Source: Janthinobacterium sp. (GTDB taxonomy: Bacteria > Pseudomonadota > Gammaproteobacteria > Burkholderiales > Burkholderiaceae_D). Taken from it: a stretch of DNA of 64,000 bases. The stretch is from positions 1 through 64,000 of the forward strand of contig NZ_RFSK01000013.1 of assembly GCF_009923995.1 (NCBI RefSeq), written 5' to 3'. Each line of letters starts with the position of its first letter. Within the stretch, counting starts at the first letter, position 1. The translations under genes were made by a program, and so were the position numbers. The notes beneath the pieces are model-generated. The model saw only the letters and a program-made list of their open reading frames with translations. It ran no database searches and was not told the DNA's origin. This document shows positions 1 to 10,017 of this stretch, in pieces.

Positions 1-18
1 CCGGCGCCGCGGCGCCGG
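1..18. other. GC-rich perfect palindrome at window edge
   Basis: An 18-base perfect palindrome (CCGGCGCCG followed by its complement) lies 10 bases beyond the stop of the leftward aminopeptidase gene. It could be part of a terminator for that gene, but no T-tract is visible and the window ends here. Confidence 0.3.
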
Positions 19-28
19 GATGCCCCGT

Positions 29-2731
<2,703 letters not shown>

Positions 2732-2965
2732 GGTATGCCCTAGGTTCATGGGGTAAGCGCCCGCGGGCCGGATAGGCCGGGGCGAGGATGACGGTGGCGG
2801 GACTACGCTGGAACTGGCGGCCAGCGTTCCCGTCCAGCAATCTAAGGCGAAACGGGGGCAAAGTCAACGCGCCAGGGGGCTGGTATGATGGACGCCTGGC
2901 TGTGCCGCCGCCGGACGGCCCCGCTGCGGATTGCCCAACTCCATAACGAGACGAGACCCACGCAC

Positions 2966-3589
2966 ATGAAACTGTACATCAGCCCCCGCACGCCCAATCC
3001 CCGCCGCGTCACCATGTTCATCGCCGAGAAGGGCATCGCCGGCATCGAAGAAGTGCCGCTCGACCTGATGGCGGGCCAGCACCGCGACCCCGCCTTCCTG
3101 GCAAAAAACCCGCTGGGCCGCGTGCCCGTGCTGGAACTGGCGGACGGGCGCGTGCTGACCGAGACGCGCGCCATCTGCACCTACCTGGAAGGCTTGCAGC
3201 CGCAGCCCAACCTGATGGGCGAAGGCTTCGAGGAGCGCGCCTTTATCGAAATGGCCGACCGCAGGGTGGAGCTGCACCTGTTCAGCGCCGCCGCCAACTG
3301 GGTGCGCCATGGCCATCCGGCCCTGGTGGCGCTGGAAAACCCGCAGTTTCCCGACTTCGCCCTGGCACAGGCGGGCAAGCTGCGCGAGACGGCGCAGTGG
3401 CTCGACCAGGTGCTGGCGGGCCAGCCCTACATCGCCGGCGAGCGTTTCACGATTGCCGACATCACGGCCTTCTGCGCGCTGGAATTCGCGCGCGGCCTGA
3501 TGAAATACCGCCCCGGCGCGGAAGGCCTGTCCAAGCTGCAGGCTTACCGCGACCGCATCGCCGAACGCCCCAGCGCGCAGGCGAAGTAA
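2966..3589 (+). CDS. glutathione S-transferase family protein
   Basis: 207 aa, the normal GST length. The N-terminal thioredoxin-like domain begins MKLYISPRTPNPRRVTMF; the segment NPLGRVPVL carries the conserved cis-Pro, and ETRAICTYLE gives the glutathione-binding region. An alpha-helical C-terminal domain with the N-capping motif ITAFCALEFA follows. It probably conjugates or reduces electrophiles with glutathione in the cytosol; substrate unknown. An in-frame ATG upstream (2885) would add 27 residues unlike the family, so 2966 is preferred. It converges on the prolyl oligopeptidase gene with a hairpin between them. Confidence 0.92.
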   Translation: MKLYISPRTPNPRRVTMFIAEKGIAGIEEVPLDLMAGQHRDPAFLAKNPLGRVPVLELADGRVLTETRAICTYLEGLQPQPNLMGEGFEERAFIEMADRRVELHLFSAAANWVRHGHPALVALENPQFPDFALAQAGKLRETAQWLDQVLAGQPYIAGERFTIADITAFCALEFARGLMKYRPGAEGLSKLQAYRDRIAERPSAQAK

Positions 3590-3593
3590 GCTT

Positions 3594-3633
3594 CCAAAAA
3601 AAACGCCTGCGCCGGAAGTCCGGTGCAGGCGTT
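3594..3633 (-). terminator. intrinsic terminator between convergent genes
   Basis: A 14-bp stem (arms 3602-3615 and 3620-3633, one G-T pair) with an AAGT loop is preceded by a run of A at 3596-3603. Read leftward this gives a T-tract after the hairpin, so it terminates the prolyl oligopeptidase transcript; it may also block the GST transcript. Confidence 0.75.
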
Positions 3634-3661
3634 CTCGCTTGCCGGGGCCGTCAAGCCCGTT

Positions 3662-5767
3662 TTACTTGAGCTGCTCCAGCAGGAAGGTATAGGTCAGCGC
3701 CCACATCAGCGCCTGCTGGTCGTTGTTGGCGGCGCCCGCATGGCCGCCTTCCGTGTTTTCCCAGTACAGCACGTCGTGGCCCTGTTCTTCCATCTTGGCC
3801 ACCATCTTGCGCGCATGGCCGGGGTGCACCCGGTCGTCGCGCGTCGAGGTGGTAAACAGCACGCGCGGATATTTCTTGTCCTTGAAGACGTTCTGGTAGG
3901 GCGAGTACTTGCTGATGTAGGCCCATTGTTCCGGCACGTCCGGGTCGCCGTATTCGCCCATCCACGAGGCGCCCGCCAGCAGCTTGTTATAGCGGCGCAT
4001 GTCGAGCAGCGGCACCTGGCTGACGACGGCGTTGAACAGGTCGGGACGCTGTACCAGCACGGCGCCCGTCAGCAGGCCGCCATTGCTGCCGCCCATGATA
4101 CCCAGGTGGCGCGGGCTGGTGACCTTGCGCTTGATCAAGTCCTGCGCCACGGAGATGAAGTCGTCATACGCGCGCTGGCGGTTTTCCTTCAGCGCCGCCT
4201 GGTGCCAGCGGGGGCCGAACTCGCCGCCGCCGCGGATATTCGCCAGCACGTACACGCCGCCTTTTTCCAGCCACGCCACGCCCGTGGTGCCGCTGTAGCT
4301 GGGTTTCAACGACACTTCAAAGCCGCCGTAGCCGTACAGCACGGTCGGGTTGCTGCCGTCGAACTTCGTCTTCTTGCCCATGATGGCGAAATACGGCACT
4401 TTCGTGCCATCCTTCGACGTCGATTCGAACTGCTCCACCTTGTATGGCGCCGCATCGTAGAAGGCGGGCAGGGACTTGATCTTCGTGCGCTTGTCGCTTT
4501 GCGCCGTGCCCAGGTACAGGGTGGTGGGGTTGAGGAAGTCGGTCACGGTGAGGAAGTACTGGTCCGATTCCACCGGGTCGAGCGCGCTGGTGGCCAGGGT
4601 GCCCAGCTTCGGCGCGTCGACGCTGCGGCGCAGCCACTTACCGTCCACGTGGCGCAGTTCCGTCAGGCGGTTCTTGACCTTGTCCAGGGTGGTGACGAGG
4701 ATGGCCGATTTCGTCGGCGTGACGTTGTCCAGCGACGACGTGGCCGTCGGCGCGAACAGCACTTCCAGGTCCTGCTTGCCCTGCATGAAGGCCTTGAAGT
4801 CCGTGGCCAGCAGGGCGCCCTGCGGATAGGTCTTGCCCTTGACTTTCCAGTCCGAGCGCAGGGTGATGATCAGCTGGTCGCGCACGGTGAAGGCCGTGGC
4901 ATCGTCCGGCTTCGGCACCTTGGTCAGCGTGGCGCCGTCGCGCAGGAACATCTCGCCGCTGTAGAAATCGATCTGCCGCTCGATGAACTGGTGCTCGTAG
5001 CCGGGCGTGAAATCCTTGTAGGCGGCCGCGCTCAGGTCGTCGGCCTTGGCCTCGTACACGGTCTGCGCCTGCGGCAGGGGCGTGCCGCGCTGCCACTGCT
5101 TGATGATGCGCGGGTAGCCCGAGCTGGTCATCGAGCCGGGGCCGAAATCGGTGGAGACGAAGAGGGTATCCTGATCGATCCAGCCGGCGCTGCCCTTCGC
5201 TTCAGGCAGGGTGAAGCCGCCCTCGACGAAGGCGCGTTTGGCCACGTCGTATTCGCGCACCACCTTGGCGTCGCCGCCGCCGCGCGACAGGGAAATGAGG
5301 CAGCGTTCGCCCTTCGGATACAGGCAGGTGGCGCCGCCCCAGACCCAGTTTTCATTCTCGCCGGCGGCCAGCTGGTCGAGGTCGATCACGGTTTCCCAGC
5401 TTGGCTCGGCCAGCTGGTACTGCGCCAGCGTGGTGCGGCGCCAGATGCCGCGCACGTGCTGCGCATCGCGCCAGAAGTTGTAGTAATACTCGCCTTCCTT
5501 GCTCACGTAGGGAATGCGCTCCTTGGAATTGAGGATGGTTTTCAGGCGCGCCTGCAGGGCTGGGAAGCCGGGCTGGCTTTCCAGTTCCTTGACGGTGACG
5601 GCATTGTGCTGCTTGACCCAGGCCAGCGGCTTGTCGCCGAGGACTTCTTCCAGCCACAGGTGGGGATCGGTATTGGCGGCGGCGGGCGCAGGAGCTTGCG
5701 CATGGGCAATACCCACGGCGGCCAGGCCGAGCAGCATGCTGCCGGCGAAGGTACGATATGACGACAT
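3662..5767 (-). CDS. prolyl oligopeptidase family serine peptidase (S9A), exported
   Basis: 701 aa from the ATG at 5767, which has AAGGAA about 7 bases upstream. A signal peptide (SMLLGLAAVGIAHA) predicts export. Then come an N-terminal segment (DPHLWLEEV) typical of the family, a seven-bladed propeller region, and an alpha/beta hydrolase domain. The catalytic triad is visible: Ser in GGSNGG (about 561), Asp in STRDDRVHP (about 644) and His in EGGHAG (about 676). It should cleave short proline-containing peptides in the periplasm. Neighbouring M1 aminopeptidase suggests a shared role in peptide degradation, but they are separate transcripts. Confidence 0.94.
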   Translation of the reverse strand: MSSYRTFAGSMLLGLAAVGIAHAQAPAPAAANTDPHLWLEEVLGDKPLAWVKQHNAVTVKELESQPGFPALQARLKTILNSKERIPYVSKEGEYYYNFWRDAQHVRGIWRRTTLAQYQLAEPSWETVIDLDQLAAGENENWVWGGATCLYPKGERCLISLSRGGGDAKVVREYDVAKRAFVEGGFTLPEAKGSAGWIDQDTLFVSTDFGPGSMTSSGYPRIIKQWQRGTPLPQAQTVYEAKADDLSAAAYKDFTPGYEHQFIERQIDFYSGEMFLRDGATLTKVPKPDDATAFTVRDQLIITLRSDWKVKGKTYPQGALLATDFKAFMQGKQDLEVLFAPTATSSLDNVTPTKSAILVTTLDKVKNRLTELRHVDGKWLRRSVDAPKLGTLATSALDPVESDQYFLTVTDFLNPTTLYLGTAQSDKRTKIKSLPAFYDAAPYKVEQFESTSKDGTKVPYFAIMGKKTKFDGSNPTVLYGYGGFEVSLKPSYSGTTGVAWLEKGGVYVLANIRGGGEFGPRWHQAALKENRQRAYDDFISVAQDLIKRKVTSPRHLGIMGGSNGGLLTGAVLVQRPDLFNAVVSQVPLLDMRRYNKLLAGASWMGEYGDPDVPEQWAYISKYSPYQNVFKDKKYPRVLFTTSTRDDRVHPGHARKMVAKMEEQGHDVLYWENTEGGHAGAANNDQQALMWALTYTFLLEQLK

Positions 5768-6003
5768 GATAGGTTCCTTGATGAGACGGATGGAGGCCGT
5801 GTTGCGGGCAAAACGGCGCAGCCATGGTGCCACGGATTGCTGTGAGGAACCAGTGTAACCTTGATATCAATGTCGTCGTGACATGTATTTCCTATAATAT
5901 TTGCTGCTGGACGGCCAGGCCGTATTTTCTGCGGCGCCGGGCGGCGCCTCACTTCCCGCTTGCCGCACCGTCCCGGGGGCAGGCGCGCGCCAGCCCGGCA
6001 CCG

Positions 6004-6043
6004 GCAGCCTGCCGGTCGCCGGTCGCCGGTCGCGGCAGGCTGC
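6004..6043 (-). other. 10-bp stem-loop with triplicated heptamer loop
   Basis: GCAGCCTGCC at 6004-6013 pairs perfectly with 6034-6043. The 20-base loop is three tandem copies of GGTCGCC (last one short by a base). It lies 11 bases past the stop of the RcnB-like gene, so it may stop or stabilise that transcript; there is no T-tract. Confidence 0.45.
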
Positions 6044-6054
6044 TGCCGCCCTGC

Positions 6055-6483
6055 TTAATTGCCCAGGACGATCTGCGCGATCACGCCCGTGGCCACGGCC
6101 ATCAGCACGTAGTCGCCGTCGACCTGTACCCATTGGTGGCCACGCGGCGGGGCACTGAGGTGGCGGCCGCGCCAGTCGCTGACGTAGTGCTGCTTGTTGC
6201 GGTATTCGCTGGGCACGCGATTGCCCTTGTGCAAGTCATGGCGCGGCCCCGCGCCGCGGTTGCTGGCGTGGCTGTCGCCATGCTCCGGGCGCGCATCGGC
6301 ATGGCCGCGGCCGTTGTCGTCACGCTGCCTGCCATTGTCGGCGTGATCGCGCGCGGCATCCCCGCGCTGGTCTTGCTGCTGTGGTCCGCGCTCATTCTGC
6401 TCGTGGCGATCCTGGGCCGACGCCGACGCGCCACATGCCATCAGGGCCGCGACCAGGGCGGAAACGACGATATTCCTGTTCAT
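6055..6483 (-). CDS. RcnB family periplasmic protein
   Basis: 142 aa. A signal peptide (NIVVSALVAALMACGASASA) is followed by a low-complexity region rich in His, Asp, Arg, Gln and Gly, and a C-terminal RcnB-type domain with YVSDWRGRHLSAPPRGHQWVQVDGDYVLMAVATG. In Escherichia coli RcnB affects nickel and cobalt homeostasis; many betaproteobacterial paralogues are uncharacterised, so only the family is claimed. The ATG at 6483 has GAGGAG 7 bases upstream, better than the in-frame ATG at 6501. It is followed by the repeat-loop hairpin at 6004-6043. Confidence 0.8.
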   Translation of the reverse strand: MNRNIVVSALVAALMACGASASAQDRHEQNERGPQQQDQRGDAARDHADNGRQRDDNGRGHADARPEHGDSHASNRGAGPRHDLHKGNRVPSEYRNKQHYVSDWRGRHLSAPPRGHQWVQVDGDYVLMAVATGVIAQIVLGN

Positions 6484-6610
6484 CAGAGACTCCTCTTTCA
6501 ATGTGGGCCGACACGAATGACCGGACCATGACTGATGAGAACACGCTTGCCGCCGTCCCGTCCGTTCGCTGGCGTACGGATGAGGCCCCGGCGCCGCCTG
6601 GCGCCTGCGC

Positions 6611-8389
6611 TCAGGCGCCGGGACCTTGCGTCACCCACACGGGCGCCGACCAGACGATGTTGCCATCGTCCTGCGTCAATCTTGCGTAATAGAAATGCAG
6701 GCCGGGCGCGGGAGTCAGCGTCACGCTGGCCTGGTCGGACACTTGCGTGACGGAACCGTTGCCGCCCGGCACGCCGTGGAAGATGGCGACGGCCGCCGCC
6801 TGGCGTCCCGCGCTGTTGCTGAAGTGGGTGGACAGCTGCAGCGGTCCCCGGTTCTCGAAGCGTTCGCCCATCAGCCTGCCATTTGCCATGAACAGCAGCT
6901 GGGCATGCTTGTCCATGGTGGCAAACACGCGGCGCGCGCGCAGCGCCTCGAAAAGTTGCTCGCGCGACAGGGGCGCGGTGGCCGCGCCGGCGGGCACGAG
7001 CACGGCCGTGCGGTTGCCGTAGGCCGTTCCCCAGTTGGCGCAGTGGTTGTCCTGGTTGCTGCTGAAGGCCAGGTGGTAGCCGGCCGCCAGGGCGCGGTTG
7101 CAGGCCGCTTCGTAATTGCTGCGCCGCGTCTCCGTTTCCTCGTCATTCGCGGAAAACGCGGACGTGTTCATCACTTCGCACAGCACCATGGCCGCGTCGC
7201 CATCGGCCGTATAGCCCAGCGGCTGGCCATTGACGAGGAACTGGCCCGCCGACGCCGGGTGGTTGAACTGGCCCAGCCAGCCCCGTTCGCGCATCAGCGC
7301 GTACAGGCCAGCGTAGTCGCCCTTCGGCGTGTCGATGTCGGCCAGCAGTTCGCCGCGCCCGTTCCTTTCCCAGCCCAGCAGCTGGTCGCTGTTGAAGATG
7401 TTCAGGTGGCCGCCCTTGCTGATGACGCCCCATTCCATGCCGTACAGGGCCAGGAAGCCCGGGTGTGCCGCCGTGTAGGCGGCCGCTTCGGCCAGGCCCG
7501 TCTGGTACAGGGCCTGCGCCTCGGCAGGGGTGGCCTGTGCATTCGTGCCGTCGGCGCCGTCGTACATGTGGTTGTGCTCGGACGTCAGCAGGGCGTCGAG
7601 GCCATGGCCCTGCGCATATACATAGGCATCGATGGGACCGAAGGAGCCCGTTTGCGGTGCCTGCGCGCCATGGCAGGCGTCCAGCGGGGCGCCGCCGTCG
7701 CTGTGGCGCGTCTGGCTGTGCAGGTTGGCGTAGACGATGCGGTAGGCGGGCGGGCCGTCGAGGCCGGACAGTTGCCGCAGGCCGGCCTGGAATGGCGGCA
7801 CTGTGGGCGCCGTGCTGGCGCCCCGCTGCACCTGGATTTGCCATTGCTGCTCCACCTGCGCTTCCTGCGGCGTGCCTGCGTCCGCCACGGCCACGAGGCG
7901 CAGCTGGTACAGGCCATCGGCGACCAGTGCCCGCCGTTCGCGCGCAGCGGCATCGGCCCGTCCATCCCAGGGCAGGGCCAGGCTCACCGTGCCCGCTCCG
8001 ACGTTCGCCTGGCCGGACCACTGGCGCCGCAGCGCCCCTTGCGGGCCGGGGCCGGACAGGGTCAGGCGCCAGCGCACCGGGTGGGAGAGGCTGCCGCCGT
8101 CGCTGCCGTCGCTGCCCACCGTCCCCACGCCTGCCGCCGTGCCTGCCGCCCCCGGCGGGCCGGCGGGATAGGCGAGGCGCACGACAAAGGTGCGCGCCTG
8201 CGTGCGCGATGCGCCGGGCGCGGCGCTGAACGGCGCCAGCACGGTGGCGTCGAGTTCGCTGTGCTCCCTCGGTGGGGCGGCACGGTCTTGTGCTGCAGCA
8301 CTATGGCTCCAGGCGAGCAAGAGCGCCCCCACGCATGCCCACGCCACCGCGCGCGCGACGCCGCGCCGCAGCTGCCTTTGCCTGACCAT
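6611..8389 (-). CDS. secreted PHP-domain (CehA/McbA-like) metallohydrolase
   Basis: 592 aa from the ATG at 8389 (GGAGG upstream). A signal peptide (VAWACVGALLLAWSHSAAA) precedes a roughly 150-residue beta-rich N-terminal region and a PHP-type domain. Metal-ligand motifs appear in order: ANLHSQTRHSDG, TSEHNHMYDG, GMEWG, GGHLNIFN, GQFNHPA and SNQDNH. These match the polymerase-and-histidinol-phosphatase fold, so metal-dependent phosphoester or related hydrolysis outside the cytoplasm is likely. A C-terminal beta domain (about 110 residues) may bind ligand. The substrate cannot be deduced, and no neighbour suggests one. Confidence 0.82.
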   Translation of the reverse strand: MVRQRQLRRGVARAVAWACVGALLLAWSHSAAAQDRAAPPREHSELDATVLAPFSAAPGASRTQARTFVVRLAYPAGPPGAAGTAAGVGTVGSDGSDGGSLSHPVRWRLTLSGPGPQGALRRQWSGQANVGAGTVSLALPWDGRADAAARERRALVADGLYQLRLVAVADAGTPQEAQVEQQWQIQVQRGASTAPTVPPFQAGLRQLSGLDGPPAYRIVYANLHSQTRHSDGGAPLDACHGAQAPQTGSFGPIDAYVYAQGHGLDALLTSEHNHMYDGADGTNAQATPAEAQALYQTGLAEAAAYTAAHPGFLALYGMEWGVISKGGHLNIFNSDQLLGWERNGRGELLADIDTPKGDYAGLYALMRERGWLGQFNHPASAGQFLVNGQPLGYTADGDAAMVLCEVMNTSAFSANDEETETRRSNYEAACNRALAAGYHLAFSSNQDNHCANWGTAYGNRTAVLVPAGAATAPLSREQLFEALRARRVFATMDKHAQLLFMANGRLMGERFENRGPLQLSTHFSNSAGRQAAAVAIFHGVPGGNGSVTQVSDQASVTLTPAPGLHFYYARLTQDDGNIVWSAPVWVTQGPGA

Positions 8390-8541
8390 GGCCGCCTCCG
8401 CTTCATGAGTCCGATAGCGTTTAGACAAGCACTGCCACGTTCGGGTTCCTGCGCGCACCAAGAAGAGGCGTCCGTGCACCGCCAGGTGCCATGATCTGGC
8501 GCAAACCATGTGCGGATAGCGGCGCGTGCCCGTGCAGGGCG

Positions 8542-8558
8542 CTGGCACGGCGCTTGCT
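8542..8558 (+). promoter_or_regulatory. sigma-54 (RpoN) promoter
   Basis: CTGGCACG-N4-TTGCT matches the RpoN consensus at every defined position: GG at 8544-8545 and GC at 8556-8557 with exactly 10 bases between. Transcription should begin about 12 bases downstream, near 8568-8570, immediately before the first hexaloop hairpin. This implies activation by an enhancer-binding protein such as NtrC under nitrogen limitation. Confidence 0.88.
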
Positions 8559-8571
8559 AAACAGAAGGGAC

Positions 8572-8621
8572 GGATCAACGGCGATCCCCGGAATACACGC
8601 ACAACGGTCCAACGACGGACC
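8572..8621 (+). promoter_or_regulatory. ANTAR-type tandem hexaloop RNA element
   Basis: Two perfect 5-bp hairpins with six-base loops stand 18 bases apart: GGATC-AACGGC-GATCC (8572-8587) and GGTCC-AACGAC-GGACC (8606-8621). Both loops have A at position 1 and G at position 4, the pattern known for RNA targets of ANTAR proteins (NasR, NasT). An intrinsic terminator follows. The expected behaviour is nitrate/nitrite-dependent antitermination by a NasT-like protein encoded elsewhere. Confidence 0.85.
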
Positions 8622-8631
8622 ACCTGGACAA

Positions 8632-8684
8632 CGGCGTCCGCTCTGGCTGATCTTGCATCGGCGGGGGCGGGCGCCGTTTTGTTT
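8632..8684 (+). terminator. leader attenuator terminator upstream of nitrate transporter
   Basis: CGGCGTCCGC (8632-8641) pairs with GCGGGCGCCG (8667-8676), ten base pairs with one G-U, followed by TTTTGTTT (8677-8684). It lies inside the leader, 27 bases before the transporter start codon, so it must be bypassed for operon expression. Confidence 0.82.
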
Positions 8685-8711
8685 GATCAACGGGATACTT
8701 CGGGAGCCACC

Positions 8712-10007
8712 ATGGCCAGCCAAAAAGCAACGCGCATCGCGCTCTTCTCCTTCGCCACGCCGCCCATGCGCGCATTCCACCTGACGTGGATGGCATTTTT
8801 CGTGTGTTTCTTCGCCTGGTTCGCCTGCGCGCCCCTGATGCCCGTCATCAAGGGCGAATTCGGCCTGTCCCTGGCGCAAGTGGCGAACATCAATATCGCG
8901 GCCGTCGCCATCACCATCCTCGTGCGCCTCATCGTCGGACCGCTGTGCGACCGCTATGGCCCGCGCAAGACCTACACGGGCTTGCTGCTGCTGGGCGCCA
9001 TTCCCGTGCTGGGTGTGGCGGCCTCGCAAAGCTATGAAAGCTTCCTGTTCTTCCGCCTGGGCATCGGCGCCGTCGGTGCCAGCTTTGTCATTACGCAATA
9101 TCACACCTCCGTGATGTTCGCGCCCCGCGTGGTGGGCACGGCGAATGCGGCCGCCGCCGGCTGGGGCAATGCGGGCGGCGGCGCGGCGCAGGCGCTGATG
9201 CCCTTGCTGCTGGGCGCCGTGCTGATGCTGGGCGTGTCCGAATCGCTGGGCTGGCGCATCGCCTTGCTGGTGCCGGGCGTGCTGATGCTGGTGATGGCCG
9301 CCTTGTACTGGCGCTATACGCAGGATTGCCCGGAAGGCAATTACGCGGACTTGCGCGCCGCCGGCGGCGCCATTGAGGGTAGTAAAAAGGGTGGCTGGGC
9401 CAGCTTCAAGGCCGCCAGCGGCAATTACCGCGTGTGGCTGCTGTTCGTCACCTACGGCGCCTGCTTCGGCATCGAGATCTTCATCCACAACATCGCCGCC
9501 GTGTACTACGTCGACCATTTCGGCCTGTCCCTGAAATCGGCGGGCCTGGCCGCCGGCAGCTTCGGCCTGCTGGCCCTGTTCGCCCGCGCCCTCGGTGGCT
9601 GGCTGTCCGATAAATTGGCCCTGCGCGGCAATCTGAACAGCCGCGTGACCCTGCTGTTCATGCTGATGATAGGCGAAGGCGTGGGCCTGCTGTGGTTTGC
9701 GAAAGTCGACAGCGTCACGTACGCCGTCATCGCCATGCTGGTCTTCGGCCTGTTCACCCACATGGCGTGCGGCGCCACCTACGCGCTGGTGCCCTTCATC
9801 GACGGCAAGGCGCTGGGCGGCGTGGCCGGCATCATCGGCGCGGGCGGCAACGTGGGCGCCGTGGCGGCCGGTTTCCTGATGAAGGGCACGGGCGACATCC
9901 GCCAGACCCTGATCATCCTCAGCGCCCTGGTGGTGATCTCGGCCCTGTGCGCCATCGGCGCCCGGTTTACGGGGCTGGCGGCCGAACCGAACATGGCCGC
10001 GGCCTGA
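8712..10007 (+). CDS. narK: nitrate/nitrite MFS transporter (NarK/NasA family)
   Basis: 431 aa with about 12 hydrophobic segments. The start MASQKATRIALF leads into TM1 (FHLTWMAFFVCFFAWFACAPLMP), which holds the conserved Arg-containing and FxWFA features of the nitrate/nitrite porter family; GPLCDRYGPRKTYTG is the MFS loop 2-3 motif, and Gly-rich nitrate-signature segments occur (GNAGGGAAQ and GAGGNVGAVAAGFL). It should import nitrate into the cytoplasm. It is first in an operon with nirB, nirD, the NasB-like gene and nasA, and its leader carries the sigma-54 promoter and attenuator. The upstream in-frame extension overlaps that leader, so the ATG at 8712 is the start. Confidence 0.94.
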   Translation: MASQKATRIALFSFATPPMRAFHLTWMAFFVCFFAWFACAPLMPVIKGEFGLSLAQVANINIAAVAITILVRLIVGPLCDRYGPRKTYTGLLLLGAIPVLGVAASQSYESFLFFRLGIGAVGASFVITQYHTSVMFAPRVVGTANAAAAGWGNAGGGAAQALMPLLLGAVLMLGVSESLGWRIALLVPGVLMLVMAALYWRYTQDCPEGNYADLRAAGGAIEGSKKGGWASFKAASGNYRVWLLFVTYGACFGIEIFIHNIAAVYYVDHFGLSLKSAGLAAGSFGLLALFARALGGWLSDKLALRGNLNSRVTLLFMLMIGEGVGLLWFAKVDSVTYAVIAMLVFGLFTHMACGATYALVPFIDGKALGGVAGIIGAGGNVGAVAAGFLMKGTGDIRQTLIILSALVVISALCAIGARFTGLAAEPNMAAA

Positions 10008-10017
10008 GGAGACCAGC

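Larger units (their letters stand above)
8390..8711 (+). promoter_or_regulatory. 322-base regulatory leader of the nitrate assimilation operon
   Basis: No gene fits here. From left to right it holds an imperfect dyad (TGCACC 8476-8481, GGTGCC 8486-8491) resembling an NtrC site but one base too short, a sigma-54 promoter, two hexaloop hairpins and an intrinsic terminator, all before the transporter start at 8712. The elements are listed separately. Confidence 0.8.

Noticed and set aside
5862-5871. TTGATATCAA palindrome read as an Fnr box
   Set aside because: The half-sites have no 4-base spacer, so it cannot fit the FNR dimer.
6587-6622. CCCGGCGCC/GGCGCCGGG hairpin as terminator of the PHP gene
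   Set aside because: It includes the stop codon and is not followed by T; GC-rich coding ends often pair by chance.
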